Positions 11,599 to 23,002 are shown, numbered from the stretch's first letter. The stretch: DNA of 64,000 nt from Skeletonema tropicum (GCA_037178625.1 CM074130.1:2852001-2916000); one strand, 5' to 3'. A program made the numbers and translations. The notes: a model not told the origin generated them from the sequence alone.

Positions 11599-12487
11599 TC
11601 AGCCAGATAAATAATCGCGAATGTGCTTTATTGAAGATGAAGGAGGAATGAATTGGAAAGCATTCTCCTTAGATTCTGATAGAAGCGAGACAGCTTGAGG
11701 CAGACTCAATCCTACAACTTCAAAATCTTCCTTTTTGCCCCCATCCAGAGATACAGCTTCTGCCACAGCTGCGTTAGCGTCTTCTAATTCAAAGAAAAGT
11801 GGCAACACTGGGTTTCCGTCTTTGTCTTCTTGTGCGATCTCCATACATGCAAACAAGGGCACAACTTGTCCCATTGGGTTCGCTGTCGGAGGTGCGCCAG
11901 CACTGATTATCGACATCTTGTTCGGGACAATTACAGCTTCATTCTTTGACCACATTTCGAACAGACCACCGAGAGGGTAAGGATTGCTAAAATCATCGTA
12001 TAAAAGATAGAGTGAAGAGTGAATCAAGAGAATGTGAGTTTGGATTCATTATCATGACATGTCAAAGTTGCGAATTGCGCTTTCTCAAAGGATCATCTGC
12101 AATCAACATCTATATCGATACCATTACTCACATATCCATACCTGGCAAAGGAGAGTTTTTCTTAGCAGCTTCTAACTCCTTCAACGCATCTTCCACGTGT
12201 GTATAAAAGAGTGGAACTTCGAATGTGTCTTTCCCATCATCGGTCTTTTTAGCCAATTGGACACTGTACTTCAGAGGCTGTCCTTCTGCATTAGCAACTG
12301 CAAAGATTGGAACCTGATCTAATTCATCTCGAATAGCTGCCCATCCAGGTGAGTCAAATATTTCATTTGATGATTTTAATAAGGTTGTCGAAGATGTAGC
12401 GTGAAAAAGGGCTGTGGTCGAAAGGAATGCTTCCGTCGAGGGCGTCAACAACGCGAGAGAATAAAAAAGCGATGATGCTTTCATCAT
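11599..12487 (-). CDS. Tic22-like plastid protein-import component
   Basis: Exons 12132-12487 and 11599-11986 flank a 145-bp intron (GTGAGT...TTTTAG) and encode 247 residues. The start is followed by a signal peptide ending in STEAF|LSTTAL, the Phe-type cleavage motif of diatom plastid proteins. The body has the Tic22 pattern: VPIFAVANAEGQPL, FEVPLFYTHVEDALKEL, then VVPLFACMEIAQ and VLPLFFELEDANAAV. Tic22 works in the intermembrane space, passing preproteins between outer and inner translocons; in complex plastids it lies between the inner envelopes. Assignment rests on the paired P-x-F/Y strands, typical of the family. Confidence 0.8.
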
Positions 12488-12782
12488 AGAGGTAATATGA
12501 TGGCAATGGACAGGGAAGGCAATACTAATGATTCAAAACCTTCTAGTTATCATGATGTCACGGTCCGTCAGGAGCAAGAGGAGGTGAGAGGTGCCATCAA
12601 GTTAGTCTAAGTTAGTCTACTTGTACAGATAGATGGTGAGTGTCGCAGGAAAAAGAGACACATCTCAAATGTTTTGAAATAAAAAATGATGGGATGAAAG
12701 AAATTTGAGTACATACTTCAAATAAGCGTTCTATTGCCGCTCACACAAAGCTCCACTCCAACAACATAAATCAATCGGTAAT

Positions 12783-15700
12783 GATACTAGACAAGCTCAT
12801 TGGTACTGCTCAGACGACTAACCTCCGTAGAAGCGATGCTACAACCTCCTAGCTGATTTGAGAGAGGTCCTGAGTGGCCAGCCGGCAGCACCCCATGGCA
12901 TACAAATCGTATCTATCGTCGTCAGTATGGGCATGAGCCGCTTCTAGTGGCCCATTATAGCCGGCGTTGATACTAGACAAGCTCATTGGTACTGCTCAGA
13001 CGACTAGCGTCCGTAGAAGCGATGCTACAACCTCCTAGCTGATGTGAGAGGTCCAGTGTGGGCTGGCCAGCAGCACCCCATGGCATACAAATCGTATCTA
13101 TCGTCGTCAGTATGGGCATGAGCCGCTTCTAGTGGCCCATTATAGCCGGCGTTGATACTAGACAAGCTCATTGGTACTGCTCAGACGACTAGCGTCCGTA
13201 GAAGCGATGCTACAACCTCCTAGCTGATGTGAGAGGTCCAGTGTGGGCTGGCCAGCAGGCCCATAGTATACCAAATCGTATCTATCGTCGTCAGTATGGG
13301 CATGAGCCGCTTCTAGTGGCCCATTATAGCCGGCGTTGATACTAGACAAGCTCATTGGTACTGCTCAGACGACTAGCGTCCGTAGAAGCGATGCTACAAC
13401 CTCCTAGCTGATGTGAGAGGTCCAGTGTAGGGCTGGCCAGCAGGCACCATGTATACCAAATCGTATCTATCGTCGTCAGTATGGGCATGAGCCGCTTCTA
13501 GTGGCCCATTATAGCCGGCGTTGATACTAGACAAGCTCATTGGTACTGCTCAGACGACTAGCGTCCGTAGAAGCGATGCTACAACCTCCTAGCTGATGTG
13601 AGAGGTCCAGTGTAGGCTGGCCAGCAGGGCACCCAGTATACCAAATCGTATCTATCGTCGTCAGTATGGGCATGAGCCGCTTCTAGTGGCCCATTATAGC
13701 CGGCGTTGATACTAGACAAGCTCATTGGTACTGCTCAGACGACTAGCGTCCGTAGAAGCGATGCTACAACCTCCTAGCTGATGTGAGAGGTCCAGTGTAG
13801 GCTGGCCAGCAGCACCCCATGCAACCAAATCGTATCTATCGTCGTCAGTATGGGCATGAGCCGCTTCTAGTGGCCCATTATAGCCGGCGTTGATACTAGA
13901 CAAGCTCATTGGTACTGCTCAGACGACTAGCGTCCGTAGAAGCGATGCTACAACCTCCTAGCTGATGTGAGAGGTCCAGTGTAGGCTGGACAGCAGGCAC
14001 CAGTATACCAAATCGTATCTATCGTCGTCAGTATGGGCATGAGCCGCTTCTAGTGGCCCATTATAGCCGGCGTTGATACTAGACAAGCTCATTGGTACTG
14101 CTCAGACGACTAGCGTCCGTAGAAGCGATGCTACAACCTCCTAGCTGATGTGAGAGGTCCAGTGTAGGCTGGCAAGCAGGCACCAGTATACCAAATCGTA
14201 TCTATCGTCGTCAGTATGGGCATGAGCCGCTTCTAGTGGCCCATTATAGCCGGCGTTGATACTAGACAAGCTCATTGGTACTGCTCAGACGACTAGCGTC
14301 CGTAGAAGCGATGCTACAACCTCCTAGCTGATGTGAGAGGTCCAGTGTGGGCTGGCCAGCAAGGCCATAGTATACCAAATCGTATCTATCGTCGTCAGTA
14401 TAGGGCATGAGCCGCTTCTAGTGGCCCATTATAGCCGGCGTTGATACTAGACAAGCTCATTGGTACTGCTCAGACGACTAGCGTCCGTAGAAGCGATGCT
14501 ACAACCTCCTAGCTGATGTGAGAGGTCCAGTGTGGGCTGGCCAGCAGGGTCCATAGTATATCAAATCGTATCTATCGTCGTCAGTATGGGCATGAGCCGC
14601 TTCTAGTGGCCCATTATAGCCGGCGTTGATACTAGACAAGCTCATTGGTACTGCTCAGACGACTAGCGTCCGTAGAAGCGATGCTACAACCTCCTAGCTG
14701 ATGTGAGAGGTCCAGTGTAGGGCTGGCCAGCAGGGCAGGCCATAGTATACTAAATCGTATCTATCGTCGTCAGTATGGGCATGAGCCGCTTCTAGTGGTC
14801 CATTATAGCCGGCGTTGATACTAGACAAGCTCATTGGTACTGCTCAGACGACTAGCGTCCGTAGAAGCGATGCTACAACCTCCTAGCTGATGTGAGAGGT
14901 CCAGTGTAGGCTGGCCAGCAGGCCACTAGTATACCAAATCGTATCTATCGTCGTCAGTATGGGCATGAGCCGCTTCTAGTGGCCCATTATAGCCGGCGTT
15001 GATACTAGACAAGCTCATTGGTACTGCTCAGACGACTAGCGTCCGTAGAAGCGATGCTACAACCTCCTAGCTGATTTGAGAGGTCCAGTGTAGGCTGGCC
15101 AGCAGGGCCACTAGTATACCAAATCGTATCTATCGTCGTCAGTATGGGCATGAGCCGCTTCTAGTGGCCCATTATAGCCGGCGTTGATACTAGACAAGCT
15201 CATTGGTACTGCTCAGACGACTAGCGTCCGTAGAAGCGATGCTACAACCTCCTAGCTGATTTGAGAGGTCCAGTGTAGGCTGGACAGCAGGGCCACAGTA
15301 TACCAAATCGTATCTATCGTCGTCAGTATGGGCATGAGCCGCTTCTAGTGGCCCATTATAGCCGGCGTTGATACTAGACAAGCTCATTGGTACTGCTCAG
15401 ACGACTAACCTCCGTAGAAGCGATGCTACATTCTCCTAGCTGTTTTGAGAGGTCCAGTGTGGGCTGGCCGGCAGCACCCCATGGCAACAAATCGTATTTA
15501 TCGTCGTCAGTACGGGCATGAGCCGCTTCTAGTGGCCCATTATAGCCGGCGTTGATACCAGACAAGCTCATTGGTACTGCTCAGACGACTAGCGTCCGTA
15601 GAAGCGTCAGTAGAAGCGATGCTTCAACCTCCTAGCTGATTTGAGGGGTCCAGTGTGGGCCGGCCGGCAGCACCTCATGGCAACAAATCGTATTTATCGT

Positions 15701-16285
15701 CGTCAGTATGGGCATGAGCCGCTTCTAGTGGCCCATTATAGCCGGCGTTGATACTAGACAAGCTCATTGGTACTGCGCAGACGACTAGCGTCCGTTGAAG
15801 CGTCCGTAGATGCGATGCTACAACTTCCTAGCTGATTTGAGAGGTCCAGTGTGGGCTGGCCAGCAGGGGCAGGGTCAAAGTTTTCCAAATCGTATCTATC
15901 GTCGTCAGTATGGGCATGAGCCGCTTCTAGTGGCCCATTATAGCCGGTGTTGATACTAGACAAGCTCATTGGTACTGCTCAGACGACTACCGTCCGTAGA
16001 AGCGTCCGTAGAAGCGATGCTACAACCTCCTAGCTGATTTGAGAGGTCCAGTGTGAACTGTCCAGCAGCACCCCTTGGCAACAAATCGTATCTATCGTCG
16101 TCAGTATGCGTATGAGCCGCTTCAAGTGGCCCATTATAGCTGGCGTTGATACTAGACAAGCTCATTGGTACTGCTCAGACGACTAGCGTCCGTAGAAGCG
16201 ATGCTACAACCACGTAGCTGATTTGAGGGGTCCAGTGTGGGCTGACCAGCAGCACCCCATGGCACCAAATCGTATCTATCTCCAA
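12783..16285. repeat. satellite array, 19 tandem units of about 185 bp
   Basis: Units begin with GATACTAGACAAGCTCATTGG at 12783, 12969, 13154, 13338, 13523, 13708, 13892, 14075, 14258, 14443, 14628, 14817, 15001, 15186, 15370, 15554, 15750, 15952 and 16148. Spacing is 183-189 bp in the centre and 196-202 bp near the right end, where a 12-bp GCGTCCGTAGAA segment is duplicated. Central units are almost identical except for one short indel-rich island after GGTCCAGTGT and before CAAATCGTATC. First and last units are the most diverged, as expected under unequal crossover. The last unit ends abruptly at TATCTATC. No transposon ends, centromere proteins or transcripts can be inferred from sequence alone. 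Confidence 0.95.
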
Positions 16286-16627
16286 GCACTGGATTGAAAC
16301 ATATAGTTTCAATCCTTTATTGATCGTTTGAACGTTTCCTTTTTTTCTTTCACTTTGTTTCAATTCCTTTTAGGATGATAGGCATTTTTTTAACTTCTTC
16401 AGACGAAGTCGTGCCACAGAATTGTTGTTGACCTGATGGATGTTTTTTACAGCTAGCTTTTGAGCAAAACATTTTGGTCAAATTTTTTTTGCTTTATTCT
16501 GGTTTGAATATCGTTACACAATGAAATATGTTGTAGCTCTAATAAATTTCTGTGGGATTGGATCTATTTAAGGTCTATTTCTTGTTTGAGTTAAACTACA
16601 GGTAAAATAAATGCTTTCGAGGACTGA
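16286..16627. other. AT-rich intergenic spacer
   Basis: The spacer lies between the satellite and the NOP56 3' end. It contains a small hairpin (GGATTGAAACATATAGTTTCAATCC, near 16290-16315: a ten-base arm around ATATA) and T-rich DNA. No gene is supported. Confidence 0.5.
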
Positions 16628-18506
16628 TTACTCCTTCTTCTTTTTGTCTTTCTTTGATGACTTCTTTGATGATTTTTTAGACGATTTCTTTGACGACTAG
16701 TGTGAGGTAAATCATATGTTGAGCTTGGCGTGTCGACGAAAAAGAAGTTCGTATTCTGGAACAATTGAAGCTTACCTTTTTTTCTTCTTCCGCTTCTGTC
16801 TTCATTGGAGTTTCGAAGTCTTTGTCTTTCTTTGACTTTTTAGCCGACTGTAAAAGTAGATGTACATTATTGTTAGTTTGGTCACGTCAAAGCAATTCTT
16901 CTTTTTTTTCTTCAGCACGTGTACTTACCTTTTCGCCATCAATTGATCCACTTTCGTCAGCCTTGCGCTTTTTATCCTTCTTCTTGTCCTTCTTCTTCTT
17001 TTTGGCACCGCTCTCCTCTTCCTCAGCGTCATTTCCTGCCTTGAGATGGCGAGCAACTTCCTCCATGACATCGATGTTCTTGCGTGGTGCTGCGCCCGTT
17101 TCATAGAACTTGAGTCTTTCCTCTACTTGGTCTCTCAACTTTTGACCATATGCCGAGGATGGTTCGTCAGCGAATGAATCAATGCGGGTAGCTATAGAAC
17201 ATTTATTAGCAAGGTATCGCGATATCCGTCCCTTATTCTTGGCATCAGCCCTTCCGATGAATGTAGAATGATAGATTAATCCATACTTTGGAGTATTGCC
17301 CTTGGTTTTAAGTGCACGAAACAATGCCTTTTCTGCTCCAAGGATTTGCACAGTTGATGCTGGCGCTTTAGCAAGGTTTGTCAACGATCCAGCCTAAAGA
17401 ACAAAAAGAAGATAAACGTCAGGATTACAGATATGTGAATGCATGCGATCAATCAAATACCAATCAAATCAGATATGTCTCACCTTGCTAATTAGTCGAG
17501 CAGCCACTGTGTCTCCGATCAAAGCACTCAAGTTCGGGGCAACAATAGACATCTTGTCCGTCAAGTACGAAGCCAATTGCTTTCTGTACTCAGCCAATTT
17601 GACCATTCTTTGTGTAAAATTCACAATATTCACCATATCTACAGCACTGCAGTCCATACCCATGGAGGTTCGGGCTGCAGCCACAACTGCATTTGCAACA
17701 TCTTCATCACCAATAATTTCAACAAGACCTGGTAGTTTATCTTCCGCCATGTCGCCACCATCTTCTCCATCTTCACTTGTGGACTGACCTGCACTAGTAG
17801 CACAAAGAGTGCGCTTGTCTTGAATAAAAGCTGCACAACGTGCGTACATGTAATTATCCTTGACAAGATCTTTCAACTCCGGAAAGTGCCATGAGTACCA
17901 TTCACGAACTCTCATCGCAAATGTATTGAGATCCTTATCCATTTGATCCAATAGGGCAATCGACTGAATGATCATATTATCAGAACGAGCAGGGTTGAAC
18001 TTGACTTTTCCACGAGAATAGGAATGGCCCAAACCAAGCTGGGCTTGTTCTTGAGACCCATCACCGAGTCCTTTGACGAAGTGAGATAGGTGCACACGAC
18101 ATCCACGGATAATTTCACGGACGGTTTCATCACTGCGGCAGCTGAGTCCAGGTAGGCCATCAGCAATAGCTGTAGCGAAAGCAGGGTCAATAACACCTAA
18201 TGCAAATGATGGTGCCTTGCCTTCTTTCTTCTTTTTAATTTTGGGTAGGTTCATCTCTAAGAAGTTGTGCAAGGCATCAGTGCAAGAGTGTTCGCTCACA
18301 GCATTAATATTCGAGAGAGCATCCTCCGCCGACTCAAACGGCTGGAATGACTTTAGCTTGACAGCGCGGCTGAATTTATCAAGACTAGTGACAGCGTCCA
18401 TTGCTCCTTCGAGTAGTGCGCCGATCTCATCGAAGGCTACAACCTCAAAGAGGGCATAGCCAGCGGCAGCCTCGTGGAGGACGAACAAATTTTTCGCGTC
18501 ACTCAT
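16628..18506 (-). CDS. NOP56: NOP56, box C/D snoRNP core protein
   Basis: Exons 17484-18506, 16929-17393, 16776-16847 and 16628-16696 (introns 90, 81 and 79 bp, all phase 0) give 542 residues. The N-terminal domain starts [16 protein letters not shown]; the central coiled-coil and Nop domain include [42 protein letters not shown], and [41 protein letters not shown] across the first splice. The tail is KKxD/E-rich, ending with SSKK repeats, as in eukaryotic Nop56. It scaffolds fibrillarin for rRNA 2'-O-methylation in the nucleolus. Lysine repeats in the last exons could be trimmed by alternative splicing. Confidence 0.95.
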
Positions 18507-18996
18507 TGTTGTGGATATATGTCGTTCTTATGCTTTCTAATGATCACTGTATCTGTTAGAGAGAGAGAGCTTGAGCGTGCTTTAGTTGAATACTACTGGG
18601 TCCATCAAGAAGTAGTAGTCTTTGCCATCATCTTCCCATTTTTTCACTCATCATGTCAAGATTTGAAGATGATTGATGATGGAAAATAGTTCGTCTGTGG
18701 TACGTCCGTCAAAACGGGGGGGAGCGATTGCCCCCACCTACCGACGCAAAAAGGAAGAGAAAAGGGAAGTAATACACATGACATACAGCCATCTGCTTTC
18801 TCCGACTTGGATACTTTCTATTGAGGGAGAAAGATCGCCAAGATGTGTTCCTTCTTCATTTTTTGATCATGAAAATGAACCTCTCGCTCGCTTCTTCGTA
18901 CAACATTATCATTACAATTTTTGACCGCTCTTGTCTAAAGAGACTCACACTCTAACCAAAGAATATTGTTACTCCTACGGTTAATTCAAATACACC
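18507..18996. other. divergent promoter region
   Basis: It lies between the NOP56 start and the acidic-repeat gene, which are transcribed away from each other. A short GAGAGAGAG run near 18560 is visible; no gene is supported. Confidence 0.5.
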
Positions 18997-21033
18997 ATGG
19001 CAATTGAATCATCGGCTTCAGAAGATGCAAGAGAATTGGATACTGTCGAGTCCGAAGACATCGACCTTGCAGCTTTGATGAAGCGTTATCAGGGAAACTT
19101 GTCGGTATCTGTATCGGAAGAAGATGACGTCTCTATCTCTCTAAAGCAGGTAGAAACCGCTGCTAGTGATGATAAGGACTCTGATGATGTTGATTACGAC
19201 GACCTTGACGAAGATGAGTATGCTGCTCGGGCTAATGATATTATGCAACGATATAAAATGCAGTACGCCCTTTCGGATGATACAGAAGACCAATCATCTG
19301 ATGACGATGATGCCGACGACGATGTTGACGAGACTGAACCTGTCAGTGAAAGCGTCGTGGACAGAGCTGAAGATCTCGTGAACAAATCTCGCCAGTTGCT
19401 TGAATCATCCAAGGCGGATAGAGAAAAAGAGGAGGAGCAAGAGGAGGAGCAAGAGGAAGAGCAAGAGGAAGAGCAAGAGGAAGAACAAGAGGAAGAACAA
19501 GAGGTAGAACAAGAGCTTGTTGATGATGAAGTGACTGATCTGCTAGAGAATGTTGAAATTGGAGAGGAAATTACATTTGAGGAAGAAGCCGCTCTCGAGC
19601 AAGTCCAAGGAGTAACAGTTACAGAAGAGCATGTAGATGAGGCGGAGCCCAAAACAGTTGAAGGAGATGTTTTTGAGCAAGTAGAATCAAAGACAGAGGA
19701 AGAAGAGGAAAAGGAGGTCGTCGAAATTGATGAGGAAATCAAGGTAGAGACCGAAGCTGGATCAGCTGAAAAGGAGGAAACGGAGGACGTCAAAATTGAT
19801 GAGGAAATCAAGGTAGAGACCGAAGCTGGATCAGCTGAAGAAGAGGAAATGGAAGACGTCGAGATTGATGAGGAAATCAAGGTAGAGACCGAAGCTGGAT
19901 CAGCTGAAGAAGAGGAAATGGAAGACGTCGAGATTGATGAGGAAATCAAGGTAGAGACCGAAGCTGGATCAGCTGAAGAAGAGGGAATGGTAGACGTCGA
20001 GATTGATGAGGGAATTCAAGAGGAAGAGGACAACATCGTCGAAGCAGAGGTTGAAGAGTCAACTATCGCCGCCGTCGAAGCAGAGGTTGAAGAGTCAACT
20101 AGCCAGAGTGACGCAGAAGTTGAAGCTTCTACTAGCAAGATCGCAGAAGTTGTGGCTTCTACTAGCCAGAGTGTCGCAGAAGTTGAAGCTTCTACTAGCA
20201 AGATCGCAGAAGTTGTGGCCTCTACTAGCCAGAGTGTCGCAGAAGTTGAAGCTTCTACTAGCAAGATCGCAGAAGTTGTTGCTTCAACTATCAAGAGTGT
20301 CGCAGAAGTTGTGTCTTTATCAACGAGCAAGAGTGTTGCAGAAGCTATTGCTTCATCAACTAGCAAGAGTGTCGCAGAAGCTTCTAGCAACGACGTAGAT
20401 GAATCCGAGGAATTGGAAGAGATGATCACCAAACTCACGCATGAAAATGAAGTGCTCAAGAAAAAGAAGGAGCTGAAAAAACGAATCTATCAACTAGAAC
20501 AAGAAAACGATCAGCTCAAGAAATCTCCACAGAGGAATGCCCTCGCCAATATGGCTATCAAGTTTGATGATGCTGTGGCAAATGCAGTTGCAAAGGTATC
20601 GAAGATTATGGTATGTGCACCTGACGCTGAGGACATCTTTGAGGATGGCTTTCCTGAAGAGATGGAAGGAAACGAGACCAGAGTCTTCGCAGTTGACCCT
20701 GCATCTGAGTTTAGTCGACTTGAGTACTCCTACAAGCAAGATCATGTATTGTCTCCAGTATCTCATATGACTGATGAAAATACAACTTCCTTCGTCGTAA
20801 GTGCCCCTGCCCCCCCGAATTCATACCAGCTGAAGATGCAAGCTTACCACCAAAAGTACCAAGATCCGCTCAAGCCTAAACCAGCCGTCACGGTTAACGA
20901 CGTGTTGAAAGAGGCAAGGCTCGCTTCAGGAGTAGCGAATACCAACGACGTAGAAGATGCTATGCGCCGCGTTGAAGAAGCGAAGCGGTACATCAAGAAT
21001 AGATCAGTGTTGAAGACGAGAGGAAATTTCTAG
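18997..21033 (+). CDS. glutamate-rich tandem-repeat protein, unknown function
   Basis: This is an uninterrupted 678-residue frame with no signal peptide. Residues 1-130 are acidic with a short helical motif (DLAALMKRYQGNLSVS, and DIMQRYKMQYALS). Residues 145-175 are EEEQ repeats. Residues 245-340 hold four 23-residue copies of EEIKVETEAGSAEEEEMEDV-type sequence. Residues 350-470 hold Ala/Ser/Thr/Val repeats (AEVEASTSKI / AEVVASTSQS). A coiled coil follows (residues 470-510, ITKLTHENEVLKKKKELKKR). The C-terminal 120 residues are non-repetitive and include YQLKMQAYHQKYQDPLKPKP and a basic end. I recognise no family. The ordered ends around a disordered centre suggest a spacer or scaffold, which is inference. 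Confidence 0.75.
   Translation: MAIESSASEDARELDTVESEDIDLAALMKRYQGNLSVSVSEEDDVSISLKQVETAASDDKDSDDVDYDDLDEDEYAARANDIMQRYKMQYALSDDTEDQSSDDDDADDDVDETEPVSESVVDRAEDLVNKSRQLLESSKADREKEEEQEEEQEEEQEEEQEEEQEEEQEVEQELVDDEVTDLLENVEIGEEITFEEEAALEQVQGVTVTEEHVDEAEPKTVEGDVFEQVESKTEEEEEKEVVEIDEEIKVETEAGSAEKEETEDVKIDEEIKVETEAGSAEEEEMEDVEIDEEIKVETEAGSAEEEEMEDVEIDEEIKVETEAGSAEEEGMVDVEIDEGIQEEEDNIVEAEVEESTIAAVEAEVEESTSQSDAEVEASTSKIAEVVASTSQSVAEVEASTSKIAEVVASTSQSVAEVEASTSKIAEVVASTIKSVAEVVSLSTSKSVAEAIASSTSKSVAEASSNDVDESEELEEMITKLTHENEVLKKKKELKKRIYQLEQENDQLKKSPQRNALANMAIKFDDAVANAVAKVSKIMVCAPDAEDIFEDGFPEEMEGNETRVFAVDPASEFSRLEYSYKQDHVLSPVSHMTDENTTSFVVSAPAPPNSYQLKMQAYHQKYQDPLKPKPAVTVNDVLKEARLASGVANTNDVEDAMRRVEEAKRYIKNRSVLKTRGNF
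19728..20010 (+). repeat. 69-bp coding minisatellite (four copies)
   Basis: Four successive copies of a 69-bp unit (GATGAGGAAATCAAGGTAGA...) encode 23-residue acidic repeats. Copies 2-4 are nearly identical at DNA level. Unit length is a multiple of three, so copy changes keep the frame. Confidence 0.85.
20118..20300 (+). repeat. 63-bp coding minisatellite (about three copies)
   Basis: Units of about 63 bp alternate GCAGAAGTTGAAGCTTCTAC and GCAGAAGTTGTGGCTTCTAC and encode 21-residue Ala/Glu/Val/Ser repeats; a looser set continues to about 20390. Confidence 0.8.
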
Positions 21034-21255
21034 GTCTGATGAATGTACAGATGCAGTAAAAGTCTGATAATGTGATGTTGAAAACAAGTAAAATAATAGT
21101 ATCGATAATGATCTCAAGAAGAAAGATAGATAGGTGTAAGCCCTTGTACCCTCAACGTTTGGTTGCATGCAATCTAAACACTCTGGAATAATCGATGAAC
21201 CACTCATTCTTTTGACAGCCTTCCGTACATTTTAATTTATACCTTTTTCTACTAT

Positions 21256-21681
21256 TTATGCACGTCCCCTCTTGATTGGTTGAGCCTTCTTAACACCCTT
21301 GGCAGCCCTGTTTCCTCTGTAAACAGCACTGTATTTGGCAAGGGCAGCACTCTTCAAATCAGAACGGTAGTACTTATCAGCGGTTTGGCTAGTGATGGTC
21401 TTTGCCGTGCGACGGAATGGCTTGTTCAAAGCAATAGCGGCCTTTCCACCCTTCTTAGTCTTTAGTGTAAGTGCGGCGCGGTTGTCATCAGTGCTAGAGA
21501 TATCAATTGTTTTTGAGTTGGCAAGTCCAGAGTACTTGTAAGTGGACATGCTTGTGAGGTTACCAGGCTCAACAGAGAAGCGGACGGAACCAGATCGGCT
21601 AGTTCTTCCACTCTTCTTTCTCATGAAGGAGTTGTTGTTCTTAACAAGCTCCCAGACAAGGGAATCAGCAGCAGCAACCAT
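21256..21681 (-). CDS. RPL28: ribosomal protein eL28
   Basis: The 141-residue protein matches cytosolic eL28: it starts LVWELVKNNNSFMRKK, continues FSVEPGNLTSMSTYKYSG and ends in a basic GVKKAQPIKRGRA tail. Length and start agree with the family. It is a large-subunit component of the 80S ribosome. A second ribosomal gene (eL15) is divergent about 700 bp away. No intron is seen in the coding part. Confidence 0.92.
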   Translation of the reverse strand: MVAAADSLVWELVKNNNSFMRKKSGRTSRSGSVRFSVEPGNLTSMSTYKYSGLANSKTIDISSTDDNRAALTLKTKKGGKAAIALNKPFRRTAKTITSQTADKYYRSDLKSAALAKYSAVYRGNRAAKGVKKAQPIKRGRA

Positions 21682-22384
21682 TTTTGAAATATAAAGAAAT
21701 TTACGAAAAGCTGAATAATCGTGACGCAGAAGAAGAGATGAATATCAGTGAGTATACGTTCGAGATAGATGAAAAAGTATTTGCAAACAGCCAGTATATA
21801 GCACCAGAGAGTAAATAATCTCGATGGACATGACATTAGTTTGCGTCTCATCATGAAGCTTGCCCTCTAGCTTGCAGATAGAGCTCAAGTTTAATCAACA
21901 GCTCAAGTGTGGTAATTACTATTACAGCAGCGGCATCAGTGGACGACCAAAGTCTCCAAGGCATCAAGGTTACTCGATGCTGCCTTCCGTCCCGTCATGG
22001 TAACGCACCTTCACTCAAAGAGATGATAAGTTGGATGTTGATGTTGGGAGATGGCGGCGAGTGGAATTTTTGATTCGAGTCAAAAATCACGTAGGAATCA
22101 ATACGAGCTCTACAGCCAAAGTAGTAAACAGGTAAACCTCTCCCATCGCCGCCCTCCATCAAGTCTCACTATCATCTTGCACATTTTTGTTGTGGTAAGT
22201 CAGCACCATGTGCGTCGTGATGGTAGGAAGATGGCGTTGACTAAGGACAACGTACTCTTCCCTTACTTATGGAGTTTATTGCGGTCTATCATTGCCCAGT
22301 CAACATTGAGTTGCATGCATTTTCATCAGCTACTCACGTATAAATTTCCTTTTGTTCCACAGTATTTTTTTTTAATTTGTCAAG
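21682..22384. promoter_or_regulatory. shared upstream region of eL28 and eL15, with a likely eL15 leader intron
   Basis: The two ribosomal protein genes diverge from this region. On the + strand an intron of about 230 bp is plausible in the eL15 leader: donor CAG|GTAAAC near 22131 and acceptor TTCCACAG near 22362, just before a T-rich leader and the start codon. This needs transcript support. Confidence 0.4.
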
Positions 22385-23002
22385 ATGGGTTGCTACAAAT
22401 ACATGGAAGAGCTTTGGCGTCACAAGCAAAGTGATGCCATCCGTTTCCTCCTTCGTGTCCGTGCTTGGGAGTACCGTCAACGCCCCAAGATCACCCGTGT
22501 GCACCGCCCTACCCGTACCGAGAAGGCTCACCGTCTCGGATACAAGGCCAAGCAGGGATACGTTGTTGTTCGTGTTGGAGTCCGTCGTGGAGGACGCAAG
22601 CGCCCTAACCACCGTGGTATGGTTTTCGGTAAGCCCAAGAACCAGGGTATCAGGCAGATCAAGTTCCAGCGTAACCTTCAATCCGTTGCCGAGGAGAAGG
22701 TAGGACGCAAATTTGCCAACTTGCGTGTGCTCAACTCATACTGGGTAAACCAAGACGCTACCATGAAATATTATGAAGTTATTCTTGTAGATCCTTCCCA
22801 CACGAAGATCCGTAACGATGCTCGTATTAACTGGATTGTGAACCCTGTGCACAAGCACAGAGAATGTAGAGGTCTTACCAGCGCTGGACGCAAGGGACGT
22901 GGTTTGCGCAAGAGTGGACACCGCGCCAACAACATCAAGGGAGGTTCCAAGCGCGCTGCCTGGCTCAACAGGAACAATCAGCGTCTCAAGCGTTACCGTT
23001 AA
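22385..23002 (+). CDS. RPL15: ribosomal protein eL15
   Basis: The 205-residue protein begins [16 protein letters not shown] and contains [31 protein letters not shown] and the C-terminal [17 protein letters not shown], all hallmarks of eL15. Length and start are exactly those of the family. It is a core large-subunit protein of the cytosolic ribosome. Codon use is strongly biased to C-ending codons, unlike its neighbours, which fits high expression. Confidence 0.97.
   Translation: MGCYKYMEELWRHKQSDAIRFLLRVRAWEYRQRPKITRVHRPTRTEKAHRLGYKAKQGYVVVRVGVRRGGRKRPNHRGMVFGKPKNQGIRQIKFQRNLQSVAEEKVGRKFANLRVLNSYWVNQDATMKYYEVILVDPSHTKIRNDARINWIVNPVHKHRECRGLTSAGRKGRGLRKSGHRANNIKGGSKRAAWLNRNNQRLKRYR

Noticed and set aside
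11356..11610. Plus-strand 84-residue frame between two minus-strand genes
   Set aside because: No signal, domain or splice evidence; composition looks like random intergenic DNA.
12783..16285. Minus-strand 65-71 residue frames (MSLSSINAGYNGPLEAAHAH...) in many satellite units, overlapping head to tail
   Set aside because: Unit length is not a multiple of three, and the variable island has indels of 1, 2, 4 or 5 bases that break the frame in most units, so coding is not conserved.
12783..16285. Repeat with variable islands, considered as a CRISPR-like array
   Set aside because: The constant part is about 160 bp and the variable part is related in all units (indels of one theme), not unrelated spacers; the genome is eukaryotic.
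16765..17106. Plus-strand Phe/Ser-rich frame
   Set aside because: It is antisense to the Lys-rich tail of NOP56.
19194..19949. Long minus-strand Ser/Thr-rich frame (251 residues)
   Set aside because: It is the mirror of a Glu-rich repeat gene on the plus strand; GAA/GAG codons read backwards give Ser/Phe/Leu.
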